Of a stretch of 64,000 nucleotides of DNA, positions 52,477-62,721 are shown one piece after another. The notes below the pieces were generated by a model. It worked only from the letters and a program-made list of their open reading frames with translations, ran no database searches and had not been told where the DNA came from. Origin of the DNA: Solimonas flava DSM 18980 (GTDB lineage: Bacteria > Pseudomonadota > Gammaproteobacteria > Nevskiales > Nevskiaceae); the NCBI RefSeq assembly GCF_000426685.1, contig NZ_AUFV01000007.1, positions 62,001-126,000 on the forward strand, written 5' to 3'. The translations under genes and the position numbers were made by a program. Numbering within the stretch: position 1 is the first letter of the stretch; every line of letters begins with the position of its first letter.

Positions 52477-53313
52477 ATGGTGCTGCAACTGCCGCGACGC
52501 ACGCTGTCGCTCGACGCTCCGGTCGTCATGGGCATTCTCAATGTCACGCCGGATTCTTTTTCGGATGGCGGCCGGCACCGGACCGTCGGGGCCGCGCTGC
52601 AGCGTGCCCGCGAAATGATCGGGGAGGGCGCCGGCATCATCGATGTCGGCGGCGAATCGACGCGGCCCGGTTCGGCAGCTGTTGGCGAGTCCGAGGAAAT
52701 CGACCGGGTCGTGCCGGTCGTCGAAGCGATCCGCCGCGAACTCGATGTCGTGATCTCGATCGACACGATGAAGCCGGCGGTCATGCGCGCTGCCTGCGCG
52801 GCCGGTGCCGAGCTCATCAACGATGTCTACGCCTTGCAGGCGCCGGGCGCGCTCGATGTCGCGCGCGAGGCGGGTGCCGCGGTGTGCCTGATGCACATGC
52901 AGGGGCAGCCCAAGACCATGCAGCAGGCGCCGCACTACGATGATGTGCTGGCCGAGGTCCGGGACTTTCTGGCCGAGCGCGTCGCCGCTTGCGAGCAGGC
53001 GGGCATCCCGCGGTCGCGGCTCTGCGTCGATCCGGGCATCGGTTTCGGCAAGCGGCTTGAACACAATCTCGCACTGCTGGCGCGCGTCGACGCGCTCGCT
53101 GCGGGGCTGCCGGTGCTGATCGGCGTGTCGCGCAAGACGATGTTCGGCGAACTGCTCGGCCGGCCGGTCGGCGAGCGCCTGCCGGGTGCGCTGGCGGTCG
53201 CGGCCATTGCCGTCTGGCAGGGGGCCGCTATAGTGCGCGTCCACGACGTCAGGGCCACGGCGGACGCGATTCGCGTCGCTCAGGCCCTGCGCGAATTCAG
53301 GAAGGCGAAGTGA
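52477..53313 (+). CDS. folP: Dihydropteroate synthase
   Basis: 278 residues. Folate enzyme joining pABA to the pterin diphosphate. [25 protein letters not shown] and the C-terminal G-V-S-R-K-T-M-F are present. The stop overlaps the glmM start (GTGA). Confidence 0.96.
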   Translation: MVLQLPRRTLSLDAPVVMGILNVTPDSFSDGGRHRTVGAALQRAREMIGEGAGIIDVGGESTRPGSAAVGESEEIDRVVPVVEAIRRELDVVISIDTMKPAVMRAACAAGAELINDVYALQAPGALDVAREAGAAVCLMHMQGQPKTMQQAPHYDDVLAEVRDFLAERVAACEQAGIPRSRLCVDPGIGFGKRLEHNLALLARVDALAAGLPVLIGVSRKTMFGELLGRPVGERLPGALAVAAIAVWQGAAIVRVHDVRATADAIRVAQALREFRKAK

Positions 53314-54647
53314 GTCGTCAGTATTTCGGAACAGATGGAGTGCGCGGTCGGGTCGGTGTGGCGCCGATGACGCCCGAGTTCGCGCTCAAGCTTGGCTGGG
53401 CGGCGGGGCGGGTGCTCGCCGACGGGCACGGCGCGCGCGTGGTCGTCGGCAAGGACACACGGCGTTCCGGCTATCTCTTCGAGTCGGCGCTCGAAGCCGG
53501 ATTCGCCGCGGCCGGTGTCGAAACCGATCTGCTCGGACCGCTGCCGACGCCGGGCGTCGCCTATCTGACGCGTGCGCTGCGCGCGCAGGCGGGGGTCGTG
53601 ATCTCGGCTTCGCACAACCCGCACCACGACAACGGCGTGAAGTTCTTCGGGCCGGACGGCGGCAAGCTCAGCGACGAGGTAGAGCTCGAAATCGAGCGGC
53701 TGATCGACGCGCCGCTCGAGTGCGTCGCGCCCGAGCGCCTGGGCCGTGCCAAGCGTATCGACGACGCAGCCGGCCGTTACATCGAATTCTGCAAGGGCAC
53801 GTTCGGCGAGAAGAACCTCAACGGCCTCAAGCTGGTCGTCGACTGCGCCAACGGGGCGGCCTATCGCGTCGGCCCGGCGATCTTCGAGGAACTCGGCGCC
53901 GAGGTCGTGGCGATCGGCGATCACCCGAACGGGCTCAACATCAATGCCGGCTGCGGCTCGACGCATCTGGGCGCCGTGAAGGCCGCGGTTCATCAGCACG
54001 GCGCCGATCTCGGCATCGCGCTCGACGGTGATGCCGACCGCTGTCTGATGGTGGATGCAGCCGGCAACGAGATCGACGGCGATCAGATCCTCTATGTCAT
54101 TGCGCGCGCGCGGCTCGCGGCCGGTGAGCTCAGCGGGCCGGTGGTCGGCACGCAGATGTCCAATCTCGGACTCGAACGCGCGCTGCTTGCGCTGGGTGTC
54201 GAATTCCGTCGCGCGAAGGTCGGCGATCGCTACGTCATGGAGCTGTTGCGCGAGACGGGCGGCATGCTCGGCGGCGAAGGGTCCGGGCACACGATCTGCC
54301 TCGACAAGACCTCGACCGGCGACGGTCTGGTGACGGCACTGCAGGTGCTGGCGGCCGTCGTCGGCCAGAAGAAGCGCCTGGACCAGCTCGTCGCCGGCAT
54401 GGCGAAATTTCCGCAGGTCCTGATCAACCTTCCGGTGCAGGGACGCGCGGCCGACGTGCTGGCGCAGCCCGCCGCGCGCGCGGCCGAAGCGGCCGCGCTC
54501 GAACGACTGGGGACGCATGGCCGCGTCCTGCTGCGCGCCTCGGGTACCGAGCCGCTGATCCGGGTCATGATCGAAGCTGACGACGACGCGCTGGCGCAGC
54601 GCGAAGCCCGCGCCCTGGCGGCGGCGATTGAAGCGGTGCAGGCATAA
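53310..54647 (+). CDS. glmM: Phosphoglucosamine mutase
   Basis: 445 residues. It converts glucosamine-6-P to glucosamine-1-P for UDP-GlcNAc. Phosphoserine loop S-A-S101-H-N-P-H-H-D-N-G, metal loop D-G-D-A-D-R, G-E-G-S-G-H and [13 protein letters not shown] start coupled to folP. Confidence 0.97.
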   Translation: MSRQYFGTDGVRGRVGVAPMTPEFALKLGWAAGRVLADGHGARVVVGKDTRRSGYLFESALEAGFAAAGVETDLLGPLPTPGVAYLTRALRAQAGVVISASHNPHHDNGVKFFGPDGGKLSDEVELEIERLIDAPLECVAPERLGRAKRIDDAAGRYIEFCKGTFGEKNLNGLKLVVDCANGAAYRVGPAIFEELGAEVVAIGDHPNGLNINAGCGSTHLGAVKAAVHQHGADLGIALDGDADRCLMVDAAGNEIDGDQILYVIARARLAAGELSGPVVGTQMSNLGLERALLALGVEFRRAKVGDRYVMELLRETGGMLGGEGSGHTICLDKTSTGDGLVTALQVLAAVVGQKKRLDQLVAGMAKFPQVLINLPVQGRAADVLAQPAARAAEAAALERLGTHGRVLLRASGTEPLIRVMIEADDDALAQREARALAAAIEAVQA

Positions 54648-54679
54648 AGGCATATACGCGAAAGTTTGGGAGCAAGAAG

Positions 54680-55450
54680 ATGGCGCGTCGCAAGATGGTG
54701 GCGGGAAACTGGAAGATGAACGGCTCGCGGGATGCCAATGCGAATCTGGTGCACGATGTGGTGTTCGACTCGAAGCGTTATCCGGACATCGATATCGTTG
54801 TCTGCCCGCCGGCGGTTTACATCGAATCGGTCGGCGCAGGGCTCAACGGCAGCAGCGTGCAGCTCGGCGGACAGAATCTCAGCGAGCAGGAAAAACCCGG
54901 CGCGTTCACGGGCGAAATTCACGGTGGCATGCTCAAGGACGTCGGCTGCTCGCATGTGATCGTCGGTCATTCCGAGCGCCGTTCGCTCTACGGCGAAAGC
55001 GACGCGCTCGTGGCCCACAAGTTCAAGACGGCGCAGGCGTGTGGCTTGCAGCCGATCCTCTGCGTCGGCGAGACGCTGGCGGAGCGGGAGGCCGAGCAGA
55101 CCGAAGCGGTGCTCGCGCGCCAGCTCGGCGCAGTGCTCGAACTGGTCGGCGCCGAAGCTTTCAAGAACGCGATCATCGCCTATGAGCCGGTCTGGGCGAT
55201 CGGCACCGGACGTACCGCCAGTGCCGAGCAGGCGCAAGCGGCGCATGCCTTCCTGCGTGGCCAGCTGGCGGCGGCGAATGCTAAAATCGCCAATTCAACC
55301 CGTATTCTCTACGGCGGCAGCGTCAAGGCCGACAACGCGGTGTCGCTGTTCGCGAACGCCGATGTCGATGGCGGTCTGATTGGCGGTGCGTCGTTGAAGG
55401 CGGCGGAATTCCTTTCGATCTGCGCGGCTGCGCAGTCGCTGTGTCAGTGA
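54680..55450 (+). CDS. tpiA: Triosephosphate isomerase
   Basis: 256 residues. Glycolysis/gluconeogenesis enzyme. N-W-K-M-N-G carries the catalytic Lys, G-H-S-E-R-R the catalytic His, Y-E-P-V-W-A-I-G-T-G the catalytic Glu, and Y-G-G-S-V is the phosphate-binding segment. It lies 32 bp after glmM and 7 bp before secG. Confidence 0.97.
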   Translation: MARRKMVAGNWKMNGSRDANANLVHDVVFDSKRYPDIDIVVCPPAVYIESVGAGLNGSSVQLGGQNLSEQEKPGAFTGEIHGGMLKDVGCSHVIVGHSERRSLYGESDALVAHKFKTAQACGLQPILCVGETLAEREAEQTEAVLARQLGAVLELVGAEAFKNAIIAYEPVWAIGTGRTASAEQAQAAHAFLRGQLAAANAKIANSTRILYGGSVKADNAVSLFANADVDGGLIGGASLKAAEFLSICAAAQSLCQ

Positions 55451-55457
55451 GTCAAGC

Positions 55458-55814
55458 ATGTATACGATTTTGGTCATCATCCAGGTGCTGGTCGCGGTCG
55501 CGCTGGTCGGTCTGATCCTCATCCAGCACGGCAAGGGCGCCGATGCCGGCGCCGCCTTCGGCAGCGGCGCGTCGGGCACCGTGTTCGGTTCGCGGGGTTC
55601 AGCGAACTTTCTGTCGCGGACCACGGCGTGGCTGGCCACAGTGTTCTTCTGCGTGAGCCTGGCACTTGCCTATCTGGTGCACGGCCAGCGCGATCCGGGC
55701 AGCAGCTCGGTCGTCGACCGCGTGCCGGCGGCCACCAGCGAGATTCCGGGCGCCGCTCAGCCGGCTGCGCCGGTGACCGGCGAAGAAAAGAAGGCGCCGG
55801 TGGTTCCCGAGTAG
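55458..55814 (+). CDS. secG: Preprotein translocase subunit SecG
   Basis: 118 residues. Two membrane helices (about 3-21 and 54-74) around the G-K-G-A-D-A-G-A-A-F-G-S-G loop characteristic of SecG, with a Pro/Ala-rich C-terminal tail. Followed by tRNA-Leu as in E. coli. Confidence 0.95.
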   Translation: MYTILVIIQVLVAVALVGLILIQHGKGADAGAAFGSGASGTVFGSRGSANFLSRTTAWLATVFFCVSLALAYLVHGQRDPGSSSVVDRVPAATSEIPGAAQPAAPVTGEEKKAPVVPE

Positions 55815-55869
55815 AGACAAATCGAAAACGAGGCGCTAGAATTCGCGCCCCGTTGTCGTCCCTGCGTTA

Positions 55870-55954
55870 GCCCACGTGGTGGAATTGGTAGACACACTAC
55901 CTTGAGGTGGTAGCGGCGAAAGTCATGGGAGTTCGAGTCTCTCCGTGGGCACCA
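55870..55954 (+). tRNA. leuU: tRNA-Leu(GAG)
   Basis: 85 nt including encoded CCA. Acceptor GCCCACG/CGTGGGC, anticodon stem CTACC/GGTAG with GAG at 55904-55906, a long variable arm as expected for class II Leu tRNA, and TTCGAGT in the T loop. Same place as E. coli leuU. Confidence 0.97.
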
Positions 55955-55957
55955 AAG

Positions 55958-55992
55958 CAGGTCGGTTGAAGCAGTGCCGACCTGAAGTTTTT
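55958..55992 (+). terminator. Terminator after tRNA-Leu
   Basis: 8-bp stem CAGGTCGG/CCGACCTG (55958-55965 with 55977-55984) followed by AAGTTTTTC. Confidence 0.75.
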
Positions 55993-56040
55993 CAAAGGGC
56001 GCGCCGACCCGTTTTTTTCGGCTCGGGACAGTCGTTTGGC

Positions 56041-56069
56041 TTGCATACATGAGCTGGTACGGCTATACT
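56041..56069 (+). promoter_or_regulatory. Promoter of the initiator tRNA gene
   Basis: TTGCAT (56041-56046), 17-bp spacer, TATACT (56064-56069), 14 bp before the tRNA 5' end. Confidence 0.6.
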
Positions 56070-56083
56070 TTTTGTCTGTCTGG

Positions 56084-56160
<77 letters not shown>

Positions 56161-56173
56161 ATGATTTGGCTTG

Positions 56174-56199
56174 AAAAAGGCCCCTTGCGGGCCTTTTTT
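56174..56199 (+). terminator. Rho-independent terminator after initiator tRNA
   Basis: 10-bp stem AAAAAGGCCC/GGGCCTTTTT (56174-56183 with 56189-56198), 5-nt loop, T-run. Confidence 0.9.
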
Positions 56200-56246
56200 A
56201 TTGGTTTTTTGGTTTTTATCCTGTTCGCTGATTTTGGAGCGTGCCT

Positions 56247-56711
56247 TTGGCGGCAATGCAAGAGCGTTTAGAGCAGATTCTGGAGCCGGTGATCGAAAGC
56301 ATCGGCTATGAACTGCTGCTGCTCGAGTACAGCCCAAGCCCTCGTAACGCCATGCTGCGTCTCTACATCGACGCTCCCGCCGGCATCACCATCGACGATT
56401 GCGAGCGCGTCAGCAAGGAGGTCGCCGGCGTTCTCGACGTCGAGGACCCGATCCGCAGCGCCTATCGCCTTGAAGTCTCGTCGCCGGGACTGGATCGCCC
56501 GCTCGTAAAGCCGGCGCACTTTCTGCGCTTCGTCGGTGAGCAGGCGCGTGTCCAGCTGATCGCGCCGCTCAACGGGCGCCGCCGCTATGTCGGATTCATC
56601 CGCGGCCTTGAAGGCGACACGCTTCGTCTGGAAACCAAAGAAGGCTTGGCCGAAATTCCGCTGTCCGAGATCGAACGGGCGCGGCTCGTACCGGATTACG
56701 ATCAGGAGTGA
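56247..56711 (+). CDS. rimP: Ribosome maturation factor RimP
   Basis: 154 residues from TTG 56247. It assists 30S assembly. L-E-V-S-S-P-G-L-D-R-P-L is diagnostic, preceded by A-G-V-L-D-V-E-D-P-I. GTG 56241, TTG 56247 and ATG 56256 are all in frame. TTG is chosen because only it has proper spacing (7 nt) from the GGAG at 56236-56239. First gene of the nusA-infB operon. Confidence 0.93.
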   Translation: MAAMQERLEQILEPVIESIGYELLLLEYSPSPRNAMLRLYIDAPAGITIDDCERVSKEVAGVLDVEDPIRSAYRLEVSSPGLDRPLVKPAHFLRFVGEQARVQLIAPLNGRRRYVGFIRGLEGDTLRLETKEGLAEIPLSEIERARLVPDYDQE

Positions 56712-56719
56712 AGCAAGGC

Positions 56720-58210
56720 ATGAACAAGAACATCCTGCTGATGGTCGACGTCGTTTCCAACGAGAAGGGCGTCGAAAAAGAGCTGATCTTCCAGGCTCTC
56801 GAGGCTGCGCTCGCGTCCGCGGCCAAGGAACAGTACGGTGATGAGGCTGAGCTGCGAGTCGCGATCGATCGCGAAACCGGCGAGTACGAGACGTTTCGCC
56901 GCTGGACGGTCCTTGAGGACGACAGCGAAGACTTCGAGTTCCCCGAACGGCAGATCAAGCTGTCGTACGCGCAGAAAGAAGAAGCCGACGCGCAGCCGGG
57001 CGACGTCATCGAGCGCAAGGTCGATTCGGTCGACTTCGGTCGTATCGGCGCGCAAAAAGCCAAGCAGGTCATCGTGCAGAAAGTGCGCGAGGCGGAGCGT
57101 GCGCAGATCGTCGCCGCGTTCAAGGATCGCGTCGGTGAGCTGATCTCGGGGCAGGTCAAGCGACTGGAGCGCGGCAGCGTGATCGTCGATCTCGGCTCCA
57201 ATGCCGAGGCGATCATCCTGCGCGATCACCTCATCCCGCGCGAACCGGTCCGTCCCGGCGACCGCATCCGTGGCTACCTCTATGAGGTGAGCCCGCAGGT
57301 GCGCGGACCGCAGCTGTTCCTGTCGCGCACGATGCCGGAATACCTGATGGAGCTGTTCAAGCTCGAGGTGCCGGAAATTGCGCAGGGGCTGATCGATCTC
57401 AAGGGGGCGGCTCGCGATCCGGGGCTGCGCGCCAAGATTGCGGTGCAGGCCAAGGACAAGCGTATCGATCCGGTCGGCGCCTGCGTCGGCATGCGCGGCT
57501 CGCGCGTGCAGAGCGTGTCGAACGAGTTGGCCGGCGAGCGCGTCGATATCGTGCCGTGGGACGAGAACGTTGCGCAGTTCGTCATTAATGCGATGGCGCC
57601 GGCGGAAGTCGAGACGATCGTGGTCGATGAGGAATCTCATGCCATGACGATCGGCGTCGCCGAAGAGAAGCTGGCGCAGGCGATCGGTCGTGGCGGCCAG
57701 AACGTCCGGCTGGCATCCGAGCTGACGGGCTGGGTACTCAACGTCATGACGACCGCCGAGGCGGAGTCGAAGAAGGAAGAGGAAAACCAGTCGGTGCTGC
57801 AGATGTTCATGGAGCATCTGGATGTCGACGCCGAGGTCGCGAGCGTGCTTGTCCAGGAAGGCTTCACGACGCTCGAGGAAGTCGCCTACGTGCCTGCTCA
57901 GGAAATGATGCAGATCGACGAGTTCGACGAGCAGATCGTCGAGGAACTCCGCAACCGTGCGCGCGACGTACTGCTGACCAAGGCGATCGCCAAGGCCGAG
58001 CAGCGCGCCCACGCGCAGCCGTCGTTGGATCTGCTGGCGGTCGAGGGCATGGACGAAGATACGGCTTACCAGCTTGCCGAGGCCGGAGTCGCGAGCTGCG
58101 AGGCGCTGGCCGATCTGGCGACCGACGAGCTGCTCGAGACGCTGCCGGAATTCGGCGAGGAACGCGCGTCGAAACTCATCATGGCCGCCCGCGCCAAGGC
58201 TTACGCCTGA
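56720..58210 (+). CDS. nusA: Transcription elongation/termination factor NusA
   Basis: 496 residues. N-terminal RNA polymerase-binding domain, S1 domain (about 135-200), two KH domains (G-A-C-V-G-M-R-G and A-I-G-R-G-G-Q-N-V), and two C-terminal acidic AR2 helix-hairpin-helix repeats (about 365-420 and 440-490) as in enterobacterial NusA. AAGCAAGG SD. Eight bases after rimP. Confidence 0.97.
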   Translation: MNKNILLMVDVVSNEKGVEKELIFQALEAALASAAKEQYGDEAELRVAIDRETGEYETFRRWTVLEDDSEDFEFPERQIKLSYAQKEEADAQPGDVIERKVDSVDFGRIGAQKAKQVIVQKVREAERAQIVAAFKDRVGELISGQVKRLERGSVIVDLGSNAEAIILRDHLIPREPVRPGDRIRGYLYEVSPQVRGPQLFLSRTMPEYLMELFKLEVPEIAQGLIDLKGAARDPGLRAKIAVQAKDKRIDPVGACVGMRGSRVQSVSNELAGERVDIVPWDENVAQFVINAMAPAEVETIVVDEESHAMTIGVAEEKLAQAIGRGGQNVRLASELTGWVLNVMTTAEAESKKEEENQSVLQMFMEHLDVDAEVASVLVQEGFTTLEEVAYVPAQEMMQIDEFDEQIVEELRNRARDVLLTKAIAKAEQRAHAQPSLDLLAVEGMDEDTAYQLAEAGVASCEALADLATDELLETLPEFGEERASKLIMAARAKAYA

Positions 58211-58250
58211 TCCGAATCAGGAAATCTGGGCTCGCGCCCGGGGAATACGG

Positions 58251-60980
58251 ATGTCAACCGTAACTGTTCAAGATTTTGCGAAAGAGCTCAATCGTCCGGT
58301 CGACGAACTGCTCTCTCAGTTTCATGAGGCCGGCGTGTCCGTGAAGGACGCGCAGTCGGCGATCTCGGGCGACGACAAGGTTGCCCTGCTGAACTACCTC
58401 AAGCAGAAGACTGGCTTGGCGAGTGCCGCCGAGCCGCGTCGTATCACGCTCAAGCGCAAGGAAACCACCGAGCTCAAGCTGGGTGGCGGCCGTGGCGCGC
58501 CGTCGAAGACGATCAGCATCGAGGTGCGCAAGAAGCGCACGTTCGTCAAGTCGGACGAGTTGCCGGAAACGCCGGTGACGGTACCGCCGATCGCCCCGGC
58601 GGCGGCGCCGAGCCCGGTCGAAGTGGCGGAAGCGGCGGTCGAGATCGATCCGGAAGCGCAGCGCCGCGCCGAAGAAGCGGTTGCCGCTGAGAAGGAACGC
58701 CGCGAGGCGGCGGAGCGCGTGGCTGCTGAGGCGGAAGCCAAGCGGCAGCAGGAAGATCTCGAACGCAAGCAGCTTGAGGAGGCCGAGGCGCGCAAGCGGG
58801 CCGAGGCTGAAGCGGCTGCGCTGGCCAAGCGCACCGAGCACGAGCGCCTGCTCAAGGAAGATACGCTGTATCGCGAGAAGTGGGAGCGCGAGCAGGCCCG
58901 TATGCGCGCCGCCGAGAATGTGCGTCGAGCGTCCGAAGCGGCGCGCCAGATGGCAGCCCAGCAGCGTACGACGCCGCAGGCGCCGCCGGCGCGTGGTGAC
59001 CGCCCGGCGGCACCGGCCGCGGCACCTGCGCCGGCGGCGCCGGGCGCCGATCGCGGTCGCGGAGGTCGTGACGACCGCGTGCACCGGCAGGAGCTGCATC
59101 TGTCGGAAGGCAAGGGCGGCAAGCGCGACAAGAAGCAGAAGAAGCCGTCGGGCCGTATCAGGATCGACAACGTGCACGGCTTTGAAAAGCCGGTTGCGCC
59201 GATCGTTCGCGAAGTGGAAGTGCCGGAAGCGATCACCGTCGGCGAACTTGCCAACCGCATGGCGGTCAAGGCGGTCGAGCTGATCAAGGTCATGATGAAG
59301 AACGGCATCATGGCGACGATCAACCAGACGCTGGACCAGGACACGGCCGCGCTGATGGTCGAGGAAATGGGCCATAAGGTGCGCATGGTCAAGGCTTCCG
59401 ACTTCGAGGAAAGCCTCGAGCAGGCCGTGACCGGCGAGCAGGCCGATGGCGAGCGCGAAACGCGTCCGCCGGTCGTGACCATCATGGGCCACGTCGACCA
59501 CGGCAAGACATCGCTGCTCGATTACATCCGCAAGACCCGCGTCGCGGCAGGCGAGGCGGGCGGCATCACGCAGCATATCGGCGCCTATCACGTCGAGACG
59601 CCGAAGGGGATCATCACTTTCCTCGATACGCCGGGCCACGCAGCGTTCACGCGCATGCGCGCGCGCGGTGCGCAGGTCACCGATATCGTCATCCTGGTCG
59701 TTGCCGCCGACGATGGCGTGATGCCGCAGACCAAGGAAGCGATCCAGCACGCCAAGGCCGCGAACGCGCCGATGATTGTCGCGATCACCAAGATCGACAA
59801 GCCGGAAGCTGATCTCGACCGCGTGAAGAACGAGCTGTCGAAGGAAGGCGTCATCCCTGAAGATTGGGGTGGTGACACGCAGGTGGTCGGCGTTTCGGCG
59901 TTCACCGGTGCCGGCATCGACGAACTGCTCGATGCGATCCTCGTGCAGGCGGAGGTTCTGGAGCTGACGTCGCCGGTCGATGCGCCGGCGCGCGGCAACA
60001 TCCTCGAAGCTTCGGTCGAGAAGGGGCGCGGTCCGGTCGCGACGGTGCTGGTACGCGCCGGCACGCTGCGCCAGGGCGACGTCATCCTCACCGGCCCGCA
60101 TTTCGGCCGCGTGCGCGCGATGTTCGACGAAGCCGGCAAGCCGGTGAAGGAAGCGGGTCCGTCGATTCCGGTCCAGGTGCTCGGCCTGTCCGGCGCGCCG
60201 GACGCGGGCGACGACGTCGTCGTGGTCGCCGACGAGCGCAAGGCGCGCGAGCTCGCGCTGCTGCGCGAGCAGAAGCTGCGCGAGCAGAAGCTGGCGCAGA
60301 ATCAGGCCGTGCGCATGGAGCAGGTCTTCGCCAACATGGGCCAGGGCGAGCAGAAGTCGCTCAACATCATGGTCAAGGCCGACGTGCAGGGTTCGGCCGA
60401 AGCGATCACCGAAGCGCTGCGCAAGATCCCGAGCGAAGAGGTCAAGGTCAACGTGCTGTCGACCGCGATCGGCGGCATCAACGAGTCGGACATCGATCTG
60501 GCGATGGCATCGAAGGCGATCATCATCGGCTTCAACGTCCGCGCCGACGGCGCCGCGCGCAAGCGCATCCAGGATACGGGTGTCGACGTCCGTTACTACT
60601 CGATCATCTACGACATCATCGACGACGTCAGCAACGCGGTGTCGGGCCTGCTGGGCACTGAAACGCGTGAGCAGATCGTCGGTATCGCCCAGGTGCGCGA
60701 GGTGTTTCGCAGCTCCAAGCTCGGCAATATCGCCGGCTGCCTCGTCATCGAAGGCTCGGTGCAGCGCAATCTCCCGATTCGCGTGCTGCGCAACCAGACG
60801 GTGGTCTACGAAGGCGTGCTCGAGTCGCTGCGCCGTTTCAAGGACGACGTCGCCAAGGTCGAGGCCGGCACCGAATGCGGTATCGGCGTCAAGGACTACA
60901 ACGACGTCAAGGCGGGCGATCAGATCGAGTGCTTCCAGCGCATCGAGGTTCGCCGCACGGTGCAGGCCGCAGCGGCGTAA
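58251..60980 (+). CDS. infB: Translation initiation factor IF-2
   Basis: 909 residues from ATG 58251. The IF2N domain (1-50) is followed by a long Glu/Ala/Arg helical region (about 120-240) and an Ala/Pro/Gly-rich linker. The second IF2N segment comes next, then the GTPase G1 loop G413-H-V-D-H-G-K-T420, D-T-P-G-H and T-K-I-D, and domains II-IV with D-V-Q-G-S-A-E-A. In-frame extension to 58074 overlaps nusA and is rejected. Confidence 0.97.
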   Translation: MSTVTVQDFAKELNRPVDELLSQFHEAGVSVKDAQSAISGDDKVALLNYLKQKTGLASAAEPRRITLKRKETTELKLGGGRGAPSKTISIEVRKKRTFVKSDELPETPVTVPPIAPAAAPSPVEVAEAAVEIDPEAQRRAEEAVAAEKERREAAERVAAEAEAKRQQEDLERKQLEEAEARKRAEAEAAALAKRTEHERLLKEDTLYREKWEREQARMRAAENVRRASEAARQMAAQQRTTPQAPPARGDRPAAPAAAPAPAAPGADRGRGGRDDRVHRQELHLSEGKGGKRDKKQKKPSGRIRIDNVHGFEKPVAPIVREVEVPEAITVGELANRMAVKAVELIKVMMKNGIMATINQTLDQDTAALMVEEMGHKVRMVKASDFEESLEQAVTGEQADGERETRPPVVTIMGHVDHGKTSLLDYIRKTRVAAGEAGGITQHIGAYHVETPKGIITFLDTPGHAAFTRMRARGAQVTDIVILVVAADDGVMPQTKEAIQHAKAANAPMIVAITKIDKPEADLDRVKNELSKEGVIPEDWGGDTQVVGVSAFTGAGIDELLDAILVQAEVLELTSPVDAPARGNILEASVEKGRGPVATVLVRAGTLRQGDVILTGPHFGRVRAMFDEAGKPVKEAGPSIPVQVLGLSGAPDAGDDVVVVADERKARELALLREQKLREQKLAQNQAVRMEQVFANMGQGEQKSLNIMVKADVQGSAEAITEALRKIPSEEVKVNVLSTAIGGINESDIDLAMASKAIIIGFNVRADGAARKRIQDTGVDVRYYSIIYDIIDDVSNAVSGLLGTETREQIVGIAQVREVFRSSKLGNIAGCLVIEGSVQRNLPIRVLRNQTVVYEGVLESLRRFKDDVAKVEAGTECGIGVKDYNDVKAGDQIECFQRIEVRRTVQAAAA

Positions 60981-61027
60981 GATCAGTGCGGAGCCGGCCG
61001 TAAAACAGCCGGTTCCGCCGCCTTTCG

Positions 61028-61393
61028 ATGAAAGAGTATCCCCGCAAGCTTCGCCTCAATACCCAGCTCCAGAGCGAGCTGGCCTTGCTGATCCGCAACG
61101 AGCTTTCCGATCCGCGCGTCGCCGGCGTCACCGTGACGCGCGTCGATGTGTCGCCGGATCTGCGCAATGCCCGGGTCTCGGTCAGCCTCCTCGGTTCCGA
61201 CGAGCAGCTCAAGGACGCGATCAAGGGGCTGGCCCATGCGGCGGGCAAGCTGCGCCACGAGCTCGGTGAGCGCCTGAGCGTCCGCTATGTCCCGCAGCTG
61301 CATTTCACGGCCGACCTCGCGATGCGCGAGGGTGATCGCATCAGCGCGCTGATCCGCGACGCCGTGCGCCGCGACGAACATCACGGCGAGTAA
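61028..61393 (+). CDS. rbfA: Ribosome-binding factor A
   Basis: 121 residues. 30S maturation factor of KH-like fold: N-T-Q-L-Q-S-E-L-A-L-L-I-R-N-E-L, V-T-V-T-R-V-D-V-S-P-D-L-R-N-A-R-V and R-Y-V-P-Q-L-H-F. Located between infB and truB as in E. coli. Confidence 0.96.
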   Translation: MKEYPRKLRLNTQLQSELALLIRNELSDPRVAGVTVTRVDVSPDLRNARVSVSLLGSDEQLKDAIKGLAHAAGKLRHELGERLSVRYVPQLHFTADLAMREGDRISALIRDAVRRDEHHGE

Positions 61394-61402
61394 GCGACCT
61401 TC

Positions 61403-62329
61403 ATGGCAGTTTCAGCGCGCCTGCCGCGGCGGCGCATTTCCGGTGTTCTGCTGCTCGACAAGCCGCTCGGGCTCAGCTCCAACGACGCCTTGCAGCGGGT
61501 CAAGCGCCTGTTCCGCGCCGAGAAGGCGGGGCATACCGGCAGCCTCGATCCGCTGGCGACCGGCCTGCTGCCGATCTGCCTCGGCGAGGCGACCAAGCTC
61601 AGCGGCGTGCTGCTCGAGTCGGACAAGCGTTACCGCGCGCGCGTTCGTCTGGGCGCGCAGACCTCGACGGGCGACGCCGAGGGCGAAGTGATCGCGGTTT
61701 CGGATCCCGCTGGGCTGACCGAAGCGCAGCTGCGCGAGGCGATGCGCGGGCTGCGCGGCGATCTCCGGCAGATTCCACCGATGCACTCGGCGCTCAAGCG
61801 CGATGGCCGGCCGCTTTACGAGCTGGCGCGACAGGGGCAGAGCGTCGAGCGCGAGCCGCGCCCGATCACGATCACCGAGCTCGAACTGCTCGATTTCAGC
61901 GGCGCCGAATTCGAGTTCGAGGTGCTGTGCTCGAAGGGCACCTACGTGCGGACGCTGGCCGAGGACATTGCGGCTGCCGTCGGACAGAAGGCCCATCTGC
62001 AGGCGCTGCGGCGTACCGGCGTGGCGCCGTTCTGGGATCGTCCGATGCTGACGCTCGAAGCGCTGCAGGCGCTCGCCGAGCAGCCCGCGGCGCTGGATGC
62101 CCACCTGCTCGGCCTGGCCGAGGCGCTGAGGCATTGGCCGGCCATTGTCGTCGATGAGGTCCGCGCCGGCGCATTGGCGCACGGCCAGCCGCAACGTATG
62201 GCGGGGCTGGTGCGCGGGCAACGTGTGGCGGTGCTCGACGGAGCCGGGCGCTTGCTCGGCCTGGCTTGCACGGATGAGGAGGGCTGGTTGCGTCCGCAGC
62301 GCTGGCTGCAGACGGACCAGGGCGGTTAA
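61403..62329 (+). CDS. truB: tRNA pseudouridine-55 synthase
   Basis: 308 residues. Catalytic Asp49 in [24 protein letters not shown] at the N-terminus, the thumb loop, and a PUA-like C-terminal domain. Nine bases after rbfA. Confidence 0.97.
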   Translation: MAVSARLPRRRISGVLLLDKPLGLSSNDALQRVKRLFRAEKAGHTGSLDPLATGLLPICLGEATKLSGVLLESDKRYRARVRLGAQTSTGDAEGEVIAVSDPAGLTEAQLREAMRGLRGDLRQIPPMHSALKRDGRPLYELARQGQSVEREPRPITITELELLDFSGAEFEFEVLCSKGTYVRTLAEDIAAAVGQKAHLQALRRTGVAPFWDRPMLTLEALQALAEQPAALDAHLLGLAEALRHWPAIVVDEVRAGALAHGQPQRMAGLVRGQRVAVLDGAGRLLGLACTDEEGWLRPQRWLQTDQGG

Positions 62330-62330
62330 C

Positions 62331-62360
62331 TTGTGAGAAAGCCGCCAGAAAAGCTAATAT
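62331..62360 (+). promoter_or_regulatory. Promoter upstream of rpsO
   Basis: TTGTGA (62331-62336), 18-bp spacer, TAATAT (62355-62360), in the truB-rpsO gap. Confidence 0.6.
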
Positions 62361-62406
62361 ATTGGACTTTGTAAAGATCGAAGAATTGTTCCCGGAGTTG
62401 AAGGCA

Positions 62407-62676
62407 ATGACGTTGACGGTTGAACGCAAGGCGGACGTGGTCAAGAAGTACGCCCGCGGCAAGAATGATACGGGCTCTCCCGAAGTCCAGGTGGCGCTGC
62501 TGACGGAGCGCATCAATGTGCTGGCACCGCATTTCGAAGCGCACAAGAAGGACAATCACTCGCGCCGCGGCCTGCTGAAGATGGTCAACCAGCGTCGCCA
62601 GATGCTGGACTATCTGAAGGGGAAGGACGAAGCCCGCTACAGCAAGCTCATCGCTGAGCTCGGTCTGCGCCGCTAA
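62407..62676 (+). CDS. rpsO: 30S ribosomal protein S15
   Basis: 89 residues from ATG 62407, which gives the universal S15 length; the ORF extended to 62362 is rejected. [25 protein letters not shown] and the terminal L-G-L-R-R are typical. It has its own promoter, and the stop lies in the terminator stem. Confidence 0.97.
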   Translation: MTLTVERKADVVKKYARGKNDTGSPEVQVALLTERINVLAPHFEAHKKDNHSRRGLLKMVNQRRQMLDYLKGKDEARYSKLIAELGLRR

Positions 62677-62695
62677 CAAGCGGCGCAGTCGTTTT
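62665..62695 (+). terminator. rpsO terminator/attenuator before pnp
   Basis: Perfect 10-bp stem (62665-62674 with 62679-62688), 4-nt loop, then TCGTTTT. It overlaps the rpsO stop codon, like the t1 site between these genes in E. coli. Confidence 0.8.
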
Positions 62696-62721
62696 GACCG
62701 CCAGAATTCAGGGGTAGACCC